In this document: one piece after another, positions 63,742 to 64,000 of the stretch | Numbering within the stretch: the stretch's first letter is position 1 | Layout of the letters: each line of letters starts with the position of its first letter | Assembly: GCF_038237375.1 (NCBI RefSeq) | Contig: NZ_CP151273.1 | Span: 2,976,001 to 3,040,000 of the forward strand | Direction: 5' to 3' | Length of the DNA stretch: 64,000 bases | DNA from: Alcaligenes sp. SDU_A2 | GTDB lineage: Bacteria; Pseudomonadota; Gammaproteobacteria; Burkholderiales; Burkholderiaceae_B | The notes under the pieces: generated by a model | Databases searched by the model: none | What the model was told of the DNA's origin: nothing | The model's input: only the letters and a program-made list of their open reading frames with translations | Translations under genes and position numbers: made by a program

Positions 63742-64000
63742 TCACCATCGGCGACTCGCAAACGCGGCGGTGGCCAAAGCCACGCCTTGGGTTGGCTGGC
63801 CGGTGACCAGCAGGGTTCCCAGGTTCTGGAAATGGCCCGGCAGCTTATGGCGGCGCAGACCCATGTCAGCAAGGCCTTGCCACCCGCTTTGGGCAAGGCA
63901 TGTAAGGTGGCCCGTATAGACAGACAACAATTGACGCTGGCAGTTCCCAGCGCGGCGCACGCTGCCAAGCTGCGGCAGTTGCTGCCCACTGTCATGCGGC
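63724..64000 (+). CDS. dciA: DciA-like (DUF721) replicative-helicase loader, N-terminal part (runs off window)
   Basis: ATG 63724 opens a frame that stays open for 92 codons to the window edge. The product starts with a basic tail-like segment (PSATRKRGGGQSH), then HALGWLAG and later RQQLTLAVPSAAHAAKLRQLLPT, the DUF721 pattern (LTLAVxNAAxAxxLRxL). DciA opens the DnaB ring onto DNA in most bacteria that lack DnaC or DnaI. Its position next to the M23 peptidase and secA is usual in betaproteobacteria. The length and C-terminus cannot be judged. Confidence 0.78.
   Translation, partial: MTWNPHSPSATRKRGGGQSHALGWLAGDQQGSQVLEMARQLMAAQTHVSKALPPALGKACKVARIDRQQLTLAVPSAAHAAKLRQLLPTVMR

Overview
The window looks like the chromosome of a betaproteobacterium of the order Burkholderiales, most likely family Alcaligenaceae (Alcaligenes/Bordetella/Achromobacter relatives). 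The basis is a GC-rich coding background, a periplasmic Bug-family binding protein, class I PhaC with PhaB, the order hda - HAD phosphatase - pcnB - folK, the order lptD - surA - ksgA with divergent amgK-murU, and the run glyQ - glyS - gmhB - plsC - ygjP - gloA. Nearly all the DNA is core chromosome. I see no prophage, insertion sequence, CRISPR array or plasmid functions. Genus and species cannot be fixed by reading alone.

Layout. 1-3.8 kb: the end of a TauD-type dioxygenase, an MFS transporter, a Bug binding protein and an AEC carrier. 3.8-9.8 kb: tsaE-amiC, a dispersed intergenic repeat, a DedA protein and mutL-miaA. 9.9-17.5 kb: polyhydroxybutyrate genes phaC and phaB, separated by a three-gene yhiI-rbbA-yhhJ-like ABC exporter. 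17.6-22.4 kb: purM, hda, a HAD phosphatase, pcnB, folK and small ORFs. 22.6-25 kb: class I fumarase and a crotonase. 25-30.8 kb: the glyQS-gmhB-plsC-ygjP-gloA run. 30.9-41.9 kb: a FadE-type dehydrogenase, a fused SpmA/SpmB-like protein, ksgA-surA-lptD, divergent amgK-murU (peptidoglycan recycling) and a coiled-coil membrane protein. 41.9-42.5 kb: a second copy of the repeat, carrying a long palindrome. 42.5-47.8 kb: glnHPQ and metNIQ uptake systems. 48 kb: tRNA-Lys with a readable promoter and terminator. 48.3-64 kb: a GH31-like protein, mnmC, suhB, fadD, an M20 amidohydrolase, yciA, mgtE, an NAD(P)-dependent dehydrogenase-like protein, secA, an M23 peptidase and the start of a DciA-type gene.

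Themes. Several loci belong to envelope biogenesis and recycling: amiC, gmhB, plsC, lptD/surA, amgK/murU, the M23 peptidase and secA. Others serve acyl-CoA or polyester metabolism: phaC, phaB, fadE, fadD, yciA and the crotonase. Translation is served by miaA, glyQS, ksgA, mnmC, tRNA-Lys, tsaE and pcnB.

Most unusual items. (1) A pair of homologous non-coding elements, 5688-6083 and 41899-42460. Both begin with almost the same terminator hairpin, and the second carries an imperfect palindrome of about 240 bp that the first lacks. (2) A GH31-like protein in which the catalytic acids appear to be lost. (3) A GlnP permease with an extra segment of about 60 residues. (4) Terminator-like hairpins inside apparent operons, upstream of phaB and between glnH and glnP. 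(5) A sharp low-GC patch inside tsaE.
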